Shown: positions 24,999 to 33,534 of the stretch, piece after piece
How positions within the stretch are numbered: the stretch's first letter is position 1
Layout: each line of letters opens with the position of its first letter
Notes under the pieces: model-generated
Database searches by the model: none
What the model was told of the DNA's origin: nothing
What the model saw: the letters and a program-made list of their open reading frames with translations, nothing else
Position numbers and translations under genes: made by a program
Source: Selenomonadaceae bacterium
GTDB lineage: Bacteria > Bacillota > Negativicutes > Selenomonadales > Selenomonadaceae
Assembly (NCBI GenBank): GCA_017515635.1
Contig: JAFWFO010000036.1
Location: forward strand, 1 to 64,000
Reading direction: 5' to 3'
DNA length: 64,000 nt

Positions 24999-25850
24999 TT
25001 AGTCTTCATAACCGAGTTCCTTGGCTTTGTCGAAATCTGCGCGGGCTTTGGATTTTTTACCGAGCTCTTGATAACATTCGCCGCGCTTGTAATAAGTGAT
25101 ACCGTCGTCGGGTGAAAGTTCGATTGACTTGCTGAAATCGTCGACGGCGTCCTCGTACTCCTCAAGCTCAACATTTGACATGCCGCGCCAGTAATACGCA
25201 AGCTCGCAATCTTCGTCCATGTTAATTGCTTCGTCGAAATCCTCAATGGCGTCTTTGTACTTTTCAAGCTTGAAATAAGCTTTGCCGCGTGCGACGAAAT
25301 AATCGGTGTCCTCGTCGTCAAGCTTGATGGCTTTGGAAAAATCTTTAATCGCCGTGTCGTACTTCTTGAGTTTAAAATAAGCCTTGCCGCGTCTGTAATA
25401 AGTGATGGCGTCTTTGGGCGAAAGTTCGATTGACTTGCTGAAATCTTTAATGGCGTTTTGATATTCCTCAAGCTTGGAATAAGCCTTGCCGCGCTTGTAA
25501 TATGCCATTTCAAATTCGCTGTCAAGTCTGATGGCTTCGGAATAATCTTTAACTGCCTGTTTGTAATTTTCAAGTTCGTCATAAGCTTTGCCGCGATTGA
25601 AATAAGCTTTGGCGTTGTTCGGCGAAAGTCTTATTGCCTTGTCGAGGTCTCTGATAGCCGCGTTGTAGTCCTCAAGCTCAATGTAAGCTCTGCCGCGATT
25701 GAGATAAGCCGCCGCGTCATTCGGGTTGCGTTCAATCGCCCGTGAAGTGAGTTTGATGACTTTGTCGCAGTTGTCCGAATTCAACTCTATTTCGGCACTG
25801 TGAGTCAAAATATTTGAGGCAAGCCCCGAAGTGATTCTCGAAAGATCCAT
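24999..25850 (-). CDS. TPR-repeat protein
   Basis: 283 aa, no signal peptide or lipobox, apparently cytosolic. Residues 35-283 consist of about seven consecutive 34-residue TPR units (AYLNRGRAYIELEDYNAAIR, AYFNRGKAYDELENYKQAVK, and so on), acidic overall. The last 19 codons (GKKSKARADFDKAKELGYED) resemble the end of the TPR gene at 29.2 kb, suggesting a common origin. Partner proteins are unknown. A GGAGG-type site precedes the ATG, and the gap to the downstream lipoprotein gene is 21 bp. Confidence 0.85.
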   Translation of the reverse strand: MDLSRITSGLASNILTHSAEIELNSDNCDKVIKLTSRAIERNPNDAAAYLNRGRAYIELEDYNAAIRDLDKAIRLSPNNAKAYFNRGKAYDELENYKQAVKDYSEAIRLDSEFEMAYYKRGKAYSKLEEYQNAIKDFSKSIELSPKDAITYYRRGKAYFKLKKYDTAIKDFSKAIKLDDEDTDYFVARGKAYFKLEKYKDAIEDFDEAINMDEDCELAYYWRGMSNVELEEYEDAVDDFSKSIELSPDDGITYYKRGECYQELGKKSKARADFDKAKELGYED

Positions 25851-25924
25851 TGCGTAAATCCTCCAAAAAAATTTTCGTCATTATATTCAAGCGTTTGCGC
25901 TTTGGCAATACGGGCGGAAATTTT

Positions 25925-26593
25925 TCAGTGATGTTTGCTGTCGTAACGCCACGCCCAAACAATCAGCACAATCGCCAAAATCACGGAAATAACAATTCGC
26001 CAGTAACCTTCCTCGTTCAAAATCGCGTCGTGCCCGATAATCGCTTCAATGCTCGTCGACGGAAACTTTCCGATCAGCGACGCCAAAAAATAATCGTACA
26101 GGCTCAGCGAACTCAATGCGCCCGCCGCGTTCAAAATTCCGCTCGGAATGTAGGGCACCATTCGCGCTATCAACATGACTTTAAATCCGTTTTTGGAACT
26201 GTACTTGTCGATTGACTGCAACTTTTTACTTTTGGCGATGATTTTCCTTGCCGAATCGCGGAAAAAAAATCTCAGCAACTGGAAACTTATCGTCACGCCG
26301 ACGGTCTCCGCCACGACCGACAAAATTATTCCCGGCACAATCCCGAAAATCAGCGTGTTCGCCGTGGAAAAAATTATTGCGGGCGGGAAGCCGATCGCGT
26401 TCACGAACAACGTCAACAAAAAGCTGAACACGACCGCCAATGAACCGTAACTTGCAATGTAGTCCGCCGTTTCGACAATGTCACCGCGTGCCAAAAGTGA
26501 GCAGACTTCCGGCAAAAATTCGGGCGCGGCAAGGTGAATCGCTCCGAACAACGCCACGATTAACAGCGCGGCGGCGATTTTGACTTTAAGCAT
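25925..26593 (-). CDS. TVP38/TMEM64-family (DedA-like) membrane protein
   Basis: 222 aa, five to six hydrophobic segments. Diagnostic stretch FKVMLIARMVPYIPSGILNAAGALS with the family G-x-x-x-x-x-x-R-x-x-P-x-x-P core, preceded by the re-entrant GFPPAIIFSTANTLIFG. Members are thought to act as lipid scramblases or undecaprenyl/polyprenyl-phosphate carriers in the inner membrane. Divergently oriented to a GT2 glycosyltransferase, which would fit polyprenyl-linked glycan work, but that link is inference. Confidence 0.85.
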   Translation of the reverse strand: MLKVKIAAALLIVALFGAIHLAAPEFLPEVCSLLARGDIVETADYIASYGSLAVVFSFLLTLFVNAIGFPPAIIFSTANTLIFGIVPGIILSVVAETVGVTISFQLLRFFFRDSARKIIAKSKKLQSIDKYSSKNGFKVMLIARMVPYIPSGILNAAGALSSLSLYDYFLASLIGKFPSTSIEAIIGHDAILNEEGYWRIVISVILAIVLIVWAWRYDSKHH

Positions 26594-26706
26594 GGAAATT
26601 CCTTTCGTGCGTGAAAAATTTTAGTCGCGTCATTATAACACGTCGAAAATTTTGCCGCAGGAAATTTTTTCTGCTATCATTACGGAAATTTTTCGGAGGT
26701 GAGTTA

Positions 26707-27570
26707 ATGAATTGCGGTTTGATAATTCCGACGCTCAACGCGGGCGCACAATTTAAAAAATTGCTCGAACAAATTAACGCACAAAAGTTGCCGACAAAAA
26801 AATTAATCGTCGACTCGGAATCAACGGACGAAACAATTTCGACGGCAAAAAATTTCGGCGTGGAAGTGCTGACAATCCCGCGAAAAACTTTCAATCACGG
26901 CGGCACGCGTCAACTTGCGCTTGAACATTTACGAAAAAATTTCCCGCTAGACGTGATAATTTTTTTAACGCAAGATGTTTTGCTACACGACGAAAATTCG
27001 CTGTCGACGCTGGTAAAAATTTTTGCCGAAGATAAAACTGTCGGTTTAAGCTACGGGCGACAACTTCCGCACGAAAACGCCACCAATGAGGCGAAATTTT
27101 TGCGCGCATTCAACTATCCGCCGGAAAGTCAACTGCGTTCGTTCGACGACAGAAAAATTTTCGGGATAAAAACTCCGTTCGCGTCGAATTCTTTTGCGGC
27201 TTATCGAATTTCCGCGCTTGAAAATGTCGGCGGCTTCCCGAATCACGTGCCTTTGTGCGAAGACATGTTTGTTGCGGCGAAAATGTTGATGAGCGGTTGG
27301 AAAATTTTTTACACGGCGGACGCGCAGGTTTTTCACAGCCACAACTACACGGCGGCGCAGGAATTTCGTCGCTACGTTCAAATCGGCAAATTTCACGCGC
27401 AAGAAAGTTGGATTCGCGAAACTTTCGGATCGGCTGAAGGTGCCGGCAAAAAATTCGTTGTCATGAAGTTGAGCGCGTTGGCAAAAAAAAATCCCCTGGA
27501 CTGCGTCGGTGCAATCTTCAGGGATGCCGCGAAATTTTTCGGTTATCGTTGGGGACGGCTTAAAGCTTAA
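26707..27570 (+). CDS. GT2-family glycosyltransferase (rhamnosyltransferase-like)
   Basis: 287 aa, cytosolic inverting GT-A enzyme. NCGLIIPTLNAGAQFKKLL at the N-terminus, LIVDSESTDETI, the FNHGGTRQLALEHL motif typical of rhamnosyltransferases such as RfbF/WbbL, ASNSFAAYRISALENVGGFP, and an ED motif in HVPLCEDMFVAAKML. It likely adds a deoxysugar to a surface polysaccharide. ATG 26707 follows GGAGGTGAGTTA; an upstream in-frame ATG at 26611 is not supported. The gene ends 1 bp from the converging deacetylase with no terminator between them. Confidence 0.85.
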   Translation: MNCGLIIPTLNAGAQFKKLLEQINAQKLPTKKLIVDSESTDETISTAKNFGVEVLTIPRKTFNHGGTRQLALEHLRKNFPLDVIIFLTQDVLLHDENSLSTLVKIFAEDKTVGLSYGRQLPHENATNEAKFLRAFNYPPESQLRSFDDRKIFGIKTPFASNSFAAYRISALENVGGFPNHVPLCEDMFVAAKMLMSGWKIFYTADAQVFHSHNYTAAQEFRRYVQIGKFHAQESWIRETFGSAEGAGKKFVVMKLSALAKKNPLDCVGAIFRDAAKFFGYRWGRLKA

Positions 27571-27571
27571 A

Positions 27572-28381
27572 TTATTTTTTAGACCATCCGAATTCCTCAA
27601 AACTTTGTCGCCAAGCAATTCGTTCGTAAAAATCTTTCATGGTATTTTGCGCCGTGTTAAAAATCGGGACGCGCTCCAATGCGAAAAAATTACTTCCGCA
27701 ATCGACAATGCCGTATTTAATCGTGAACGCGCCTTTGTAGCCGACATTTTGCGCGATACCGGCAATGTGCAAGTTGTAAGTGCCCGTGGGATACGCCAAA
27801 AATTCGACGGGATGACCGAGATTCTGTTCAAGCAAATTTTTCGAGTTCAAAAGTTCGCTGCGAATTTCGTCGTCGGGCAATTCCTCAAGTTTCGGGTGCG
27901 TCAACGTGTGCGATTCGATCGTTATGCCGTTCGCTTCCATTTCCTTGAGCTGCTCCCACGTCATGTAATTCGGATTGACGCTTGTGAACGCGGGAATTAC
28001 AAAAATCGTCGCGTGAAGTCCGTACTTTTTCAAAATCGGGAAAGCGTTCGTGTAGTTGTCGACATAGCCGTCGTCGAAAGTTATCAGCACGGGTTTTTCG
28101 GGCAATTCGAGTTCGCCGTTAAGCCCCGCATAAAGTTCGTCGGGCGTTATCGTCACGCAACCGCTGTCGACCAAATATTTCATCTGCGCGTCGAAAGTGG
28201 CGGGCGGAATGGCGAGCGGATTGGCTTTGTTGTCGATTTGATGATAGTTGAGCACCAAAATTTTTGAGCCTTCGACGACCTCGGCAATTTCGTCGATTTT
28301 TTGTGCCTGCGACGTGAAAACTTCCGTGCCCGAAAAAATCAGCGCGACCGTCAGCAGTACGGCGAAAAAAACTTTCTTCAT
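27572..28381 (-). CDS. Polysaccharide deacetylase (NodB homology), secreted or membrane-anchored
   Basis: 269 aa. Signal anchor MKKVFFAVLLTVALIFSGTE, then a NodB/CE4 domain: LNYHQIDNKANP, the TFDDGYVDNYTNAFPIL metal and catalytic Asp motif, IESHTLTHPKLEEL with the two metal His, and FLAYPTGTYN. It is predicted to de-N-acetylate a periplasmic or exopolysaccharide (PgaB/PdaA type). I chose ATG 28381, since the product then begins with the signal sequence; an upstream in-frame start would lie in hisIE. Its ATG lies 1 nt from the end of hisIE, implying cotranscription. Confidence 0.88.
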   Translation of the reverse strand: MKKVFFAVLLTVALIFSGTEVFTSQAQKIDEIAEVVEGSKILVLNYHQIDNKANPLAIPPATFDAQMKYLVDSGCVTITPDELYAGLNGELELPEKPVLITFDDGYVDNYTNAFPILKKYGLHATIFVIPAFTSVNPNYMTWEQLKEMEANGITIESHTLTHPKLEELPDDEIRSELLNSKNLLEQNLGHPVEFLAYPTGTYNLHIAGIAQNVGYKGAFTIKYGIVDCGSNFFALERVPIFNTAQNTMKDFYERIAWRQSFEEFGWSKK

Positions 28382-28382
28382 G

Positions 28383-29084
28383 TCAATCTGCGGGACGTTC
28401 GCCGGTCTTGCCGGTGAATTTGTGATAATTTCCGCCCTTGCGACGGCTGACGAGTTCCGCGAAAAGTTGTTTCGGCTCAATTCCGTGCCACGCGAGCAAA
28501 ACCAAGCAGTGATACCACAGATCGCCCATTTCGTAAATAATCTGGTCGAAGTTTTTGTTTTTGGACGCGATAACTGTTTCGACGGCCTCTTCGCCGACTT
28601 TCTTCAAAATTTTGTCGTGCCCCATGTTGAAAAGATAATTCGTGTAAGAACCTTCGACGGGGTGACGCTGGCGGTCTTTGATGACCGAATAAAGTTCGTA
28701 CAGCACAAGCGACAAATCTTCGGGCGGCTGTTCGACGACGGCGGGCAGATTTTTATTTTCGTCGAGTCTGCGCCCGCTGAAACAGGAATAAGTTCCCGTG
28801 TGGCACGCGACGCCAGTTTGATGAACTTTGACGAGGAGCGCGTCTCCGTCGCAATCGTAATACAACGCCTTGACTTGCTGAACATTTCCGCTGGTTTCGC
28901 CTTTTTGCCAAAGTTTTTTGCGACTGCGGCTGTAAAACCACGTGTAACCCGTTTCGACGGTTTTTTTCAGAGATTCTTCGTTCATGTAGGCGAGCATTAA
29001 AACTTGCCCGCTGTCGTCCGCCTGCACAATCGCGGGAACAAGCCCGTGTTTATTGAATTTGACTTTGCTGATGTCAATCTCCAT
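28383..29084 (-). CDS. hisIE: Bifunctional phosphoribosyl-AMP cyclohydrolase / phosphoribosyl-ATP pyrophosphatase
   Basis: Steps 2 and 3 of histidine synthesis in one 233-aa chain. HisI half (1-125): [30 protein letters not shown] stretch [20 protein letters not shown], and [20 protein letters not shown] with zinc/magnesium Asp and Cys residues. HisE half (130-233): [36 protein letters not shown] (MazG-like EExxE) and [18 protein letters not shown]. Start ATG 29082-29084 has AAAGGAGGT upstream. Separated from hisBC by 14 kb. Confidence 0.95.
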   Translation of the reverse strand: MEIDISKVKFNKHGLVPAIVQADDSGQVLMLAYMNEESLKKTVETGYTWFYSRSRKKLWQKGETSGNVQQVKALYYDCDGDALLVKVHQTGVACHTGTYSCFSGRRLDENKNLPAVVEQPPEDLSLVLYELYSVIKDRQRHPVEGSYTNYLFNMGHDKILKKVGEEAVETVIASKNKNFDQIIYEMGDLWYHCLVLLAWHGIEPKQLFAELVSRRKGGNYHKFTGKTGERPAD

Positions 29085-29141
29085 AAAGATGACCTCCTTT
29101 GACGCCAATATTGTAGCAAAAAATTTTTCAACGCGCAAAAA

Positions 29142-29172
29142 AATCCTCAGCCGAAATATTCGACAGAGGATT
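29142..29172 (-). terminator. Rho-independent terminator after the TPR gene
   Basis: On the minus strand AATCCTC (from 29172) pairs with GAGGATT (ending 29142), an inner CGAA/TTCG pair extends it, and a run of seven T follows. It separates the TPR gene from hisIE. Confidence 0.85.
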
Positions 29173-29187
29173 AATTTTTTCGTATCG

Positions 29188-30495
29188 TCAGCCTTTGTAA
29201 CCGAGTTCTTTTGCCTTCGCGAAGTCCGCTTGAGCTTTTGTTTCGTCGCCGAGTGCTTTATAAGCATTACCGCGATTGTTGTAAGCCGCAGCATAATTCG
29301 TACAGAGTTGAATGGCTTTGTCAAAATCCTGAATCGCCCGCTCGTATTGCTTCAAGTTACAGTAAGCGTTGCCGCGATTTTTGTACGCCCAAGCAGAATT
29401 CGGATCGAGTTGAATGGCTTTATCGAAATCCCGGATCGCCGCGTCATAATTTTTCATTTCTTCATAAAAGCTGGCGCGACAATTATAAAACCGAGAATCA
29501 TTCGGGTAAAGTTTAATCAACTTGGTGTAATCTTCAATGGCGCGCTCGTAATCTTCAATTACATAATACAACGAATGAATGTAGTTTACATAATCCGTCG
29601 AATCATAATCATCAAGCGTTTCAACAATGTATGACGGCACAAAATTCGGATTGATTTGAAGACTTTTATTGTAATTGGCAAGAGCGGCTTCAATGTTTTT
29701 CATGAAAGCTTCGTAAAAAGAACCGCGATCATTATAAGCCTCGGGGTCGTTCGGATTGAGTTCTATGGCTTTGTTGTAGTCTCGGAGTGCATGCTCGTTT
29801 TGTTCCAAATTGCAGTAAACATGACCGCGATTGAGATACGCGTCAGCGGAATCGGGTTTAATTTCGATGGCTTCCGTATAAACTTTGACGGCGTCTGCAT
29901 ACTTTTTTTCTTCGTTTAACTTTTGAGCTTCGTCGATTTTTTGAGCGTAAAGCATCTCCTTGTCAATGGTCGCAATTTCTTCGCGAATTTCTTGATTGTC
30001 GGCGTCGGTTTCGACGTTGCGAACTTTTTCTTCAAGGGCGGCGATTTTTTTGTTCTGCTCGTCGATAATCCGCCGGAGTTCCTCGACTTGTTTGACATCG
30101 GCGGAACGATCTTTTTTGTCGCGTCCCAACCATTTTTTAAAAGCCGCATCAACTTTATCTGTGTCAATTTCAACGACAACAGTCGCACGCCATTTGCCGA
30201 CACCTATCTTGTCGTTTGTCGGAATCAATTCATACGTCGTGTCAACGATTTTCATAATCGTTCCAGTGATGGAAATAATCTCGTCCTCGATCAGCTCAAG
30301 ATTTTTTGTTTTCGAGTAGCTTTGGATGAACACGCCTGCTCTTTCCAAGGCGTTGCGTTTGGCGTAAAGCTTTGCCTTCGCCTTAATGTCTTTGGATGGG
30401 TCGTCTTCCGTAAGGAGATAATCGCCAATGCCGGTATAAGTTTTAATTTCGGCATGAACGACCGACGAAATCATAAAACTCATGACGATTATCAA
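29188..30495 (-). CDS. Exported TPR-repeat protein with possible 5' frameshift
   Basis: 435 aa as readable. N-terminal hydrophobic stretch to VVHA (signal peptide cleavage), a domain of about 110 residues with LPP20/FlgT-like character ([20 protein letters not shown] ... [14 protein letters not shown]), a coiled coil (residues 130-185) and about seven TPR units up to the C-terminus. The only strong ribosome site (AAAAAGGAGTG, about 30555) is followed by a TTG that reads out of frame and stops after 11 codons. Removing one base from the A6T5 tract joins it to this frame and yields a normal signal peptide ([20 protein letters not shown]). In the sequence as given, translation must begin at TTG 30495 or the nearby ATG without a good ribosome site. 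Confidence 0.7.
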   Translation of the reverse strand: MIIVMSFMISSVVHAEIKTYTGIGDYLLTEDDPSKDIKAKAKLYAKRNALERAGVFIQSYSKTKNLELIEDEIISITGTIMKIVDTTYELIPTNDKIGVGKWRATVVVEIDTDKVDAAFKKWLGRDKKDRSADVKQVEELRRIIDEQNKKIAALEEKVRNVETDADNQEIREEIATIDKEMLYAQKIDEAQKLNEEKKYADAVKVYTEAIEIKPDSADAYLNRGHVYCNLEQNEHALRDYNKAIELNPNDPEAYNDRGSFYEAFMKNIEAALANYNKSLQINPNFVPSYIVETLDDYDSTDYVNYIHSLYYVIEDYERAIEDYTKLIKLYPNDSRFYNCRASFYEEMKNYDAAIRDFDKAIQLDPNSAWAYKNRGNAYCNLKQYERAIQDFDKAIQLCTNYAAAYNNRGNAYKALGDETKAQADFAKAKELGYKG

Positions 30496-30569
30496 AGCCT
30501 TAAGAATCCGTCGCGAAAAATTTTTTCCGTAACAAAAATCACTCCTTTTTTAGAATGTGTTGGTAAACT

Positions 30570-31343
30570 CTAGGGGCTGTTGGTAAACTCAAATAAAAGA
30601 AAAGACAGGAGCAAATCTTTGATACAATAAGTTTGAAAAGGTGAATGCTCATGTCAAATTTATTGTATCACAAGGATTTAACGGACGCACAATGGAATAG
30701 AATAAAATTTTTATTCGAGGAGCGCAAGAAAGTCGGACGCCCGGCACTTAACCCTCGCATGGTCTTCAACGGGATTTTATGGATACTCAAGAGCGGAGCG
30801 CGTTGGCGCGACTTGCCCTCTCGTTACGGCAACTGGAACAGTGTCTATCACAAATTTCGTCAATGGTGCGCTCAAAAGGTTTTCGAGGATATTTTGAAAG
30901 CAATGGTCGCCGACACGGAAAAATATTTGCTCGTTCAAATCGATTCGACGTTCTGTAAGGTGCATCAACATGCAACTGGAGCTCGCAAAAAATATGGTAA
31001 TCAAGCAATCGGAATTTCAAGGGGCGGCAAGAACACCAAAATTCATGCTCTCGTCACTGAAAATTTTCAATTGATCGGACTGATATTGAGCGGCGGAGAC
31101 ATTCGCGATTTTATTCTGTCTCAAAAAGCTCAGGTTTGTATTCCCGACAAGTCACATTCGCTTATAAAACATGATTTTAACCGTGAGTTGTACAAAGCGC
31201 GCAACGTCGTTAAACGTTTTTTCTTACGCATAAAGAACCATCGCCATATTGCTACTCGTTACGATAAGTTGGCTTTCTGTTTTCTCAATTTTGTTTTGCT
31301 TGCCTCAGCTGTTATTCACTTTTAATTTACCAACAGCCCCTAG
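30570..31343 (+). mobile_element. IS5-family insertion sequence, complete with CTAG duplication
   Basis: Terminal inverted repeats GGGCTGTTGGTAAA (30574-) and TTTACCAACAGCCC (-31339) are perfect over 14 bp; the element is 766 bp. CTAG at 30570-30573 and 31340-31343 forms a 4-bp target duplication, as produced by the YTAR-targeting (IS427-type) branch of the family. A stretch TGTTGGTAAACTC just outside the left end (30558-30570) repeats the terminal sequence (30578-30590), suggesting an older partial copy. One transposase gene fills it. Confidence 0.85.
30651..31325 (+). CDS. IS5-family transposase, apparently inactive
   Basis: 224 aa. N-terminal DUF4096-type helix-turn-helix (DLTDAQWNRIKFLFEERKK and FNGILWILKSGARWRDLPSR). 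Catalytic domain starts with LVQIDSTFCKVHQHATGARK and AIGISRGGKNTKIHALV, giving the first Asp. After LILSGGD the normal 30 or so residues that include the second catalytic Asp (typically ADKAYDS) are missing, and the text resumes at IRDFILSQKAQVCIPDKS. The third acidic residue is also replaced: RNVVKRFF has Lys where VERFF is expected. So two of three DDE residues are lost while the frame is open. ATG 30651 (after AAAAGGTG) is favoured over ATG 30645. Confidence 0.85.
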   Translation: MSNLLYHKDLTDAQWNRIKFLFEERKKVGRPALNPRMVFNGILWILKSGARWRDLPSRYGNWNSVYHKFRQWCAQKVFEDILKAMVADTEKYLLVQIDSTFCKVHQHATGARKKYGNQAIGISRGGKNTKIHALVTENFQLIGLILSGGDIRDFILSQKAQVCIPDKSHSLIKHDFNRELYKARNVVKRFFLRIKNHRHIATRYDKLAFCFLNFVLLASAVIHF

Positions 31344-31353
31344 AAAAATCAAC

Positions 31354-31382
31354 TTGCTCATTTTTAACTCATTGACTATAAT
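31354..31382 (+). promoter_or_regulatory. Sigma-70-type promoter for the plus-strand injection-system operon
   Basis: TTGCTC (31354-31359), 17-nt spacer, TATAAT (31377-31382). It starts 11 bp after the IS target duplication, so the IS did not remove it. Transcription would begin about 31389, 30 nt before the VWA start. Confidence 0.65.
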
Positions 31383-31418
31383 CTTTGTTACATTTTGATT
31401 TAATTGGAAGTGAATCGA

Positions 31419-33119
31419 GTGCATAATTTTCTTGTAAAAATTTTCAACGTCGTTTTGATTTTCATGGCTTGTATTTTTGCGTTTGCGCCCGTCGGCGAGT
31501 GCAAAGAAATCGTTTTTGTGGTAAACGCAAGCCAATCAATGAACGACTCGGATCCGTTGCACATCGTTCAAGAAAGTTTGACTTGGAGCATGGAAAATTT
31601 TTCCGAAGACGACGAAGTAGCCGTTGTCGCTTTCAAAGACACAGCGAAAATTATCCGACCGCTTTCCAAAATCAAAAATTCTTCGAACGAAATTTTTCGA
31701 TTTGAATATTCGGGCTTGAGCAATGCCGGTGCCGCGCTGTTGCAAGCGGTTGATATGCTCGCGCCGAAATTCGACACGGAAAGAAATATCATCGTCATTT
31801 CAAACGGAGAAATTTTGCTCAACGATACTGCCGAAACTTTGAAATCCGTCGAAAATTTCAGAGCGGGTTTGCAACAGGCAAGATGGCTCAACATTCCCGT
31901 CCGAATCATAAATTTGCGTTACGGCGGCAATGCGCAAAATTATTATTCATTCGCCGAGTTCGCCGAGGAAATTTCAACTTCTCAAACGGAATTCATGACG
32001 ACGATTCGCACAATAACTCACAACGATTTCGAAACGCCGCATGTAAATTTGTCGATAACAAATCGTGCGGCGGGTGCGCTGTCCGTCAAAGTCCCCACCG
32101 TTCACGTCAAGCAACTGAAAATTTTGTTGCTGTCTTCAAATGGCGGGAGCTGTGAGCTGAAGAATCAAAAGCCCGATGCCGTCGTCAACGAAAAATTCCT
32201 CAAGATTTTTAAAATCAATTCGCCGCAAACAGATGAATTTGACTTCGCCGTAAATTATCCGCAAGGAACCGGCTTGACTTTCGACGCCATTGCCGAAGTC
32301 GAAGGAAGTTTGCAGACGGATTGGAGTTCCTCAATTTTTTCGGGAAATGCTTTGGAAATCACGCCTGTTGATGTTGCCGACAATCAAACGAAAATTTTGA
32401 GCGGCGAATTTTTCGACGGCAAATCTGTTCGCGTGAAAGTCAACGATCAAATCATTCGCGCCCAAATTCATAACGGCACGATAACTGTTGGAATTGACGA
32501 CTTCGGAAAAGAAATCGCCTTGCAAAAAATTTTCTTTGAAGATTTGGGATTGATTTTCACGGGCGACGACCGCGCTCAACTGGAAATGCCCGACCGAAAT
32601 TATTTGCCGTGGATTCTCGCTGTGGCAGCGATTCTGACAATTTTAACGCTGTCGCAACGGCTTTACAGGAAAAATCATCCGAGTTCGCTCCCGACCCTCG
32701 AAAACAATATCTCTGACGAAAAAATTTCTCCGCCCGTCGAAGTCAAAAAATCTTTGGTTCACAACAAAAATTTTTCTTACAAAGGCGAATTGGTTATCGG
32801 CGTGACGAAAAATCCCGACGGCGAATATCTTGCACCGAGAACATTTAATCTGTTCAGGCTCGAAGATTCCGCGCCGATCTCTTTGAATGACGTTTTGGAA
32901 AGTTGCGGGCTTGAACTTAACTTTTACGGCATAACAATCAGTCCGAGTGCAAACGGTGTTTACGTGGAAAATTTTTCCGACTGCCCGCTTGTCAAGCTGA
33001 ACAATCCGATTGGCAAAGGCGATTGCGTCGAATTGCGCCACGAAGATTCTTTCGGTATTGCGTCCGTCGACGGAAAAGCGGAACTGATTGTCACTTACAG
33101 AAGTTTGAAACCGAATTGA
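31419..33119 (+). CDS. VWA-domain membrane protein of the injection-system locus
   Basis: 566 aa from GTG 31419. Signal peptide (FLVKIFNVVLIFMACIFAFA), then a von Willebrand A fold at residues about 25-190: EIVFVVNASQSMNDSDPLHI carries the MIDAS position as N-x-S-x-S (the usual first Asp is Asn), DEVAVVAFKDTAKII, GAALLQAVDML and IIVISNGEILLND. Next a beta-rich region with no recognised domain, a TM helix (about 395-412, YLPWILAVAAILTILTLS), and a cytoplasmic C-terminal part of about 150 residues (residues 430-566) resembling an FHA-like or beta-sandwich module. It is first in the plus-strand operon. VWA proteins with a TM helix often act as scaffolds or membrane receptors; here that role is inference. 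Confidence 0.7.
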   Translation: MHNFLVKIFNVVLIFMACIFAFAPVGECKEIVFVVNASQSMNDSDPLHIVQESLTWSMENFSEDDEVAVVAFKDTAKIIRPLSKIKNSSNEIFRFEYSGLSNAGAALLQAVDMLAPKFDTERNIIVISNGEILLNDTAETLKSVENFRAGLQQARWLNIPVRIINLRYGGNAQNYYSFAEFAEEISTSQTEFMTTIRTITHNDFETPHVNLSITNRAAGALSVKVPTVHVKQLKILLLSSNGGSCELKNQKPDAVVNEKFLKIFKINSPQTDEFDFAVNYPQGTGLTFDAIAEVEGSLQTDWSSSIFSGNALEITPVDVADNQTKILSGEFFDGKSVRVKVNDQIIRAQIHNGTITVGIDDFGKEIALQKIFFEDLGLIFTGDDRAQLEMPDRNYLPWILAVAAILTILTLSQRLYRKNHPSSLPTLENNISDEKISPPVEVKKSLVHNKNFSYKGELVIGVTKNPDGEYLAPRTFNLFRLEDSAPISLNDVLESCGLELNFYGITISPSANGVYVENFSDCPLVKLNNPIGKGDCVELRHEDSFGIASVDGKAELIVTYRSLKPN

Positions 33120-33195
33120 GGTGAGATTACGAGGAGAAGAATTTTCTTGGACGAAGAAGTTTTACGAATTCAAAATGAAGTGAGGCGATACGAAC

Positions 33196-33534
33196 ATGAG
33201 CAAAGAGTACATGACGGCGATGGAGATGATAAAATGCAGCTGCTCGACGGCTCAGGCACCGATTCCGATAATGTGCCCGATAAGCCACGGAGTGATTTCT
33301 TGCAAGACGCATCTTCCGGTTCTCAACGCCAATGACCATATCCCATTTGTAAACATTATGACGTTCGGGACGTGCAACATGATACAGACGCCCGCAGGTC
33401 CCGGACCTTGTGTGCCGACAGTAATCATGGCGTGGAAAAGTTGCGACATGAATTATTTCGTTGGCGGCGCACCGGCTCTGACGAAAGACAGCTTTTTGAC
33501 TTGCACATTCGGAGGAACAATTAAATTTGAATGA
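33196..33534 (+). CDS. PAAR-like DUF4280 spike-tip protein
   Basis: 112 aa, Cys- and Pro-rich: MIKCSCSTAQAPIPIMCPIS, GVISCKTHLPVLNANDHIPF, TFGTCNMIQTPAGPGPCVPT and SFLTCTFGGTIKFE. This is the DUF4280/PAAR-like pattern of short loops closing a beta-cone that caps contractile-tail spikes and can be loaded with effectors. It has six to seven Cys, likely metal-binding. The ATG has GTGAGG upstream. The stop overlaps the next start (ATGA), tying it to the VgrG-like protein. It is the best indicator, with sheath and tube, that this is a contractile machine. Confidence 0.82.
   Translation: MSKEYMTAMEMIKCSCSTAQAPIPIMCPISHGVISCKTHLPVLNANDHIPFVNIMTFGTCNMIQTPAGPGPCVPTVIMAWKSCDMNYFVGGAPALTKDSFLTCTFGGTIKFE

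Noticed and set aside
33147..33335. A TTG-started small ORF (MDEEVLRIQNEV...) before the DUF4280 gene
   Set aside because: An AGGAG site precedes it, but beyond codon 17 it runs in another frame through the DUF4280 gene. It might be a short leader but support is too thin to annotate.
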